Positions 62,546 to 64,000 of a DNA stretch of 64,000 nucleotides are shown here, one piece after another; the first letter of the stretch is position 1; each line of letters begins with the position of its first letter. The stretch spans positions 18,279 to 82,278 of the forward strand of contig WHSP01000005.1 of NCBI GenBank assembly GCA_009380025.1, written 5' to 3'. The translations under genes were made by a program, and so were the position numbers. The stretch comes from Gemmatimonas sp. (GTDB taxonomy: Bacteria; Gemmatimonadota; Gemmatimonadetes; Longimicrobiales; Longimicrobiaceae). The notes beneath the pieces are model-generated. The model did not search any database. It saw only the letters and a program-made list of their open reading frames with translations, and was not told where the DNA came from.

Positions 62546-63037
62546 ATGAAGGAGTTCCGGGTCACCGGCGCTCAACGGAAGCGTCGCAGTTCGATCGGCG
62601 CCGCGACGATCGGCTTGAGCATGCTCATCGCGGGTTGCGCAACCGCATCGCCGCAGGCGGGGACGGACCCGGCTGGCGGTCCGCGGACCGCCGACGTCGT
62701 GGAGGGGGGGACCCAATCGGTGATGTCGGGAGTCTTTACGGCAACTCAGGCGGCCCGCGGCCAGGACACCTTCCAGCAGGCGTGCTCGTCCTGCCACTCA
62801 CCGGCCGAATTTTCGGGGCCCGTTTTTCAGCGCATCTGGACCGATCGTTCGGTCGGGGAGCTCTACCATGTGATCTCCACCCTGATGCCGCAGAACAATC
62901 CTGGTGGCCTCTCCGCCGAGGAGTATACGGACATCCTCGCGTTCTTCCTTCGGCAGAACGGGTATCCCGAAGGTGAGCACGAGCTGCAAACCGATCCAGC
63001 GGCTCTCGAGCAGGTGATCTTCGAACCCGCTTCCTGA
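62546..63037 (+). CDS. c-type cytochrome lipoprotein
   Basis: 163 residues. Lipobox LIAGC (Cys about 31) after a hydrophobic stretch. Haem motif CSSCH and a later axial-ligand Met in STLMPQNNPGGLS make a class I cytochrome. ATG 62546 has GGGGAGG close upstream; an earlier ATG at 62510 is less likely. Directly after the PQQ dehydrogenase and so its likely electron acceptor. Confidence 0.9.
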   Translation: MKEFRVTGAQRKRRSSIGAATIGLSMLIAGCATASPQAGTDPAGGPRTADVVEGGTQSVMSGVFTATQAARGQDTFQQACSSCHSPAEFSGPVFQRIWTDRSVGELYHVISTLMPQNNPGGLSAEEYTDILAFFLRQNGYPEGEHELQTDPAALEQVIFEPAS

Positions 63038-64000
63038 CCGGGCCCGGCCGCAGCGAAGACCGGTCTTCCGTTGATCAAGCCGGGTCCGCTATACCGAACA
63101 CGGGAGTCATGATGTTCAAGCGATGTACATTCCGAACGTCGGTCGAGAGCCCCGAACGAACGCCCCCGGCTGTTTGGGTCCCGGTTCTCACGGCGTTTTG
63201 CTCTTTCGACTGCGCAGCGTCTGTTGAAGGCGTTGGATGTCACTGGAGCCGAGGTCGCTCGCGGGATGGAACTGGACCGCGCCGCTGGCGTCTTCCGAGA
63301 AGAGACAACCCGAGGATGACGAGGTGGAAGTGGAAAGGAGGGTTCAGCGCGGAGCCGAAGCGATGGAGGTTTGGATGTCAAAGTGGAATTACTTGACACT
63401 GGGAGAGCGAGGTGGATTTCCAGGTTCTGTCCCTTGACGACCACCCGTTCCACGAGCAGGCGGAGGATCGTCTGCTGGGTGTTGAAATCGGCCTCGAGGA
63501 GCTTGTCCGTCAGCATTGACAGGAATTCCTGAGCCCCTTGGGCTTGGCTCGCCGCGAGCTCGAGTTCCATGTGGCTGGCCTCGAGTTCCGCGAGGGCGAC
63601 CCCGGCCGCTACCCGGTTCTCTTCGACAGCCTTCACGCGGGTGCTGAAGACGTCGAGCGCGAGGGCTCCCATTTGATAGGCATCGGTGAGCCGATCCCGT
63701 TGTCGCGTCAGCTCCTCGAGTCTGGCTTCAGCCTTCTGGATTCGCGTGGCCTGATCGGGAGATGTCGTGGTGGTCCGCTGCGTCCAGGCCGACAGTTCCG
63801 CGGCGAGGGTGTCGGAGTCGATGAGCAGATCACGGACCGAGGTCCAGACCGCCTCGTTGACACCGGCGGCTCGGAGGCGGTCGTTGGAACAGCGGCCTCG
63901 GGGGCCGTCCGGGAACGGGGTCGGACCCCGGCTGCAGATATAGTAGTGATAGAGGTGCTCCCCGCCGGGTTCGCGGGGGTTGGTCTTGCCGGTTCCGATG
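62863..64000 (-). CDS. large serine recombinase, C-terminal part (partial)
   Basis: The gene begins beyond the right edge. Visible: the recombinase zinc-ribbon region HLYHYYICSR, then RCSNDRLRAAGVNEAVW, a long coiled coil (RIQKAEARLEELTRQRDRL) and LVERVVVKGQNLEIHL, the usual family ending. After that (about 63415 downward) the frame stays open for another 180 residues of low-complexity Arg/Pro/Ser, running antisense over the end of the cytochrome gene. The true gene probably ended earlier. Catalytic Ser domain lies outside the window. Confidence 0.75.
   Translation of the reverse strand, partial: IGTGKTNPREPGGEHLYHYYICSRGPTPFPDGPRGRCSNDRLRAAGVNEAVWTSVRDLLIDSDTLAAELSAWTQRTTTTSPDQATRIQKAEARLEELTRQRDRLTDAYQMGALALDVFSTRVKAVEENRVAAGVALAELEASHMELELAASQAQGAQEFLSMLTDKLLEADFNTQQTILRLLVERVVVKGQNLEIHLALPVSSNSTLTSKPPSLRLRAEPSFPLPPRHPRVVSSRKTPAARSSSIPRATSAPVTSNAFNRRCAVERAKRRENRDPNSRGRSFGALDRRSECTSLEHHDSRVRYSGPGLINGRPVFAAAGPGQEAGSKITCSRAAGSVCSSCSPSGYPFCRRKNARMSVYSSAERPPGLFCGIRVEITW

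Overview
The window is about 64 kb of GC-rich chromosomal DNA from a diderm bacterium. Signal peptides, lipoboxes, a predicted outer-membrane barrel with an aromatic C-terminus, a SusD-like fragment and periplasmic peptidoglycan enzymes all point to an outer membrane. Gene content (SUF with a Rieske protein, Mrp antiporter, NfeD/flotillin, PQQ dehydrogenase plus cytochrome c, SusD remnant, short GNAT-type acetylglutamate synthase) fits a Gemmatimonadota-like aerobe, but this is inferred from gene style only. No rRNA, tRNA, CRISPR array or replication origin was seen.

Layout. 1-6 kb: start of an aspartate kinase, an L,D-transpeptidase, a lytic transglycosylase, a secreted Cys-rich protein, an RlmI-type rRNA methyltransferase and an OsmC protein. 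6-16 kb: mutY behind an MFS exporter, a VWA protein, nfuA, murB, mltD, a cold-shock gene with a long leader, a FadI-like thiolase and an unknown protein. 16-21 kb: iron-sulfur assembly genes (sufC-sufB-sufD-Rieske, then a small membrane protein and sufU) behind a promoter overlapped by a good Fur-box match; no sufS is present. 21-26 kb: patatin, ABC exporter, PAP2 phosphatase, alpha/beta hydrolase. 26-33 kb: arginine block argC-argB-argD-argA-argH, with argR nearby and a DUF4399-like lipoprotein between. 33-43 kb: outer-membrane barrel, GDPD, Ca/Na antiporter, two decayed genes (DUF1460-like and isopentenyl-diphosphate isomerase), a MocA/XdhC maturation group, DksA-like protein, PlsC, PhzF and a receiver lacking its phospho-acceptor Asp. 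43-51 kb: ten tightly packed antiporter genes on the minus strand. 51-58 kb: RhlE-like helicase, NfeD, FloA, an M15-type peptidase and a membrane protein. 58-60 kb: IS/integrase graveyard next to a truncated, frameshifted SusD gene. 60-64 kb: PQQ dehydrogenase, cytochrome c lipoprotein, and the C-terminal part of a large serine recombinase.

Functional themes: de novo arginine synthesis under a likely ArgR; Fe-S assembly under likely iron control; cell-wall remodelling (Ldt, two lytic transglycosylases, MurB, M15 peptidase); ion homeostasis (Mrp, CaCA); membrane-microdomain proteins (NfeD-FloA); periplasmic quinoprotein oxidation. Two repeat families lie between genes: a roughly 130-bp element placed at gene 3' ends, and a palindromic GTCAT...ATGAC element on both sides of floA.
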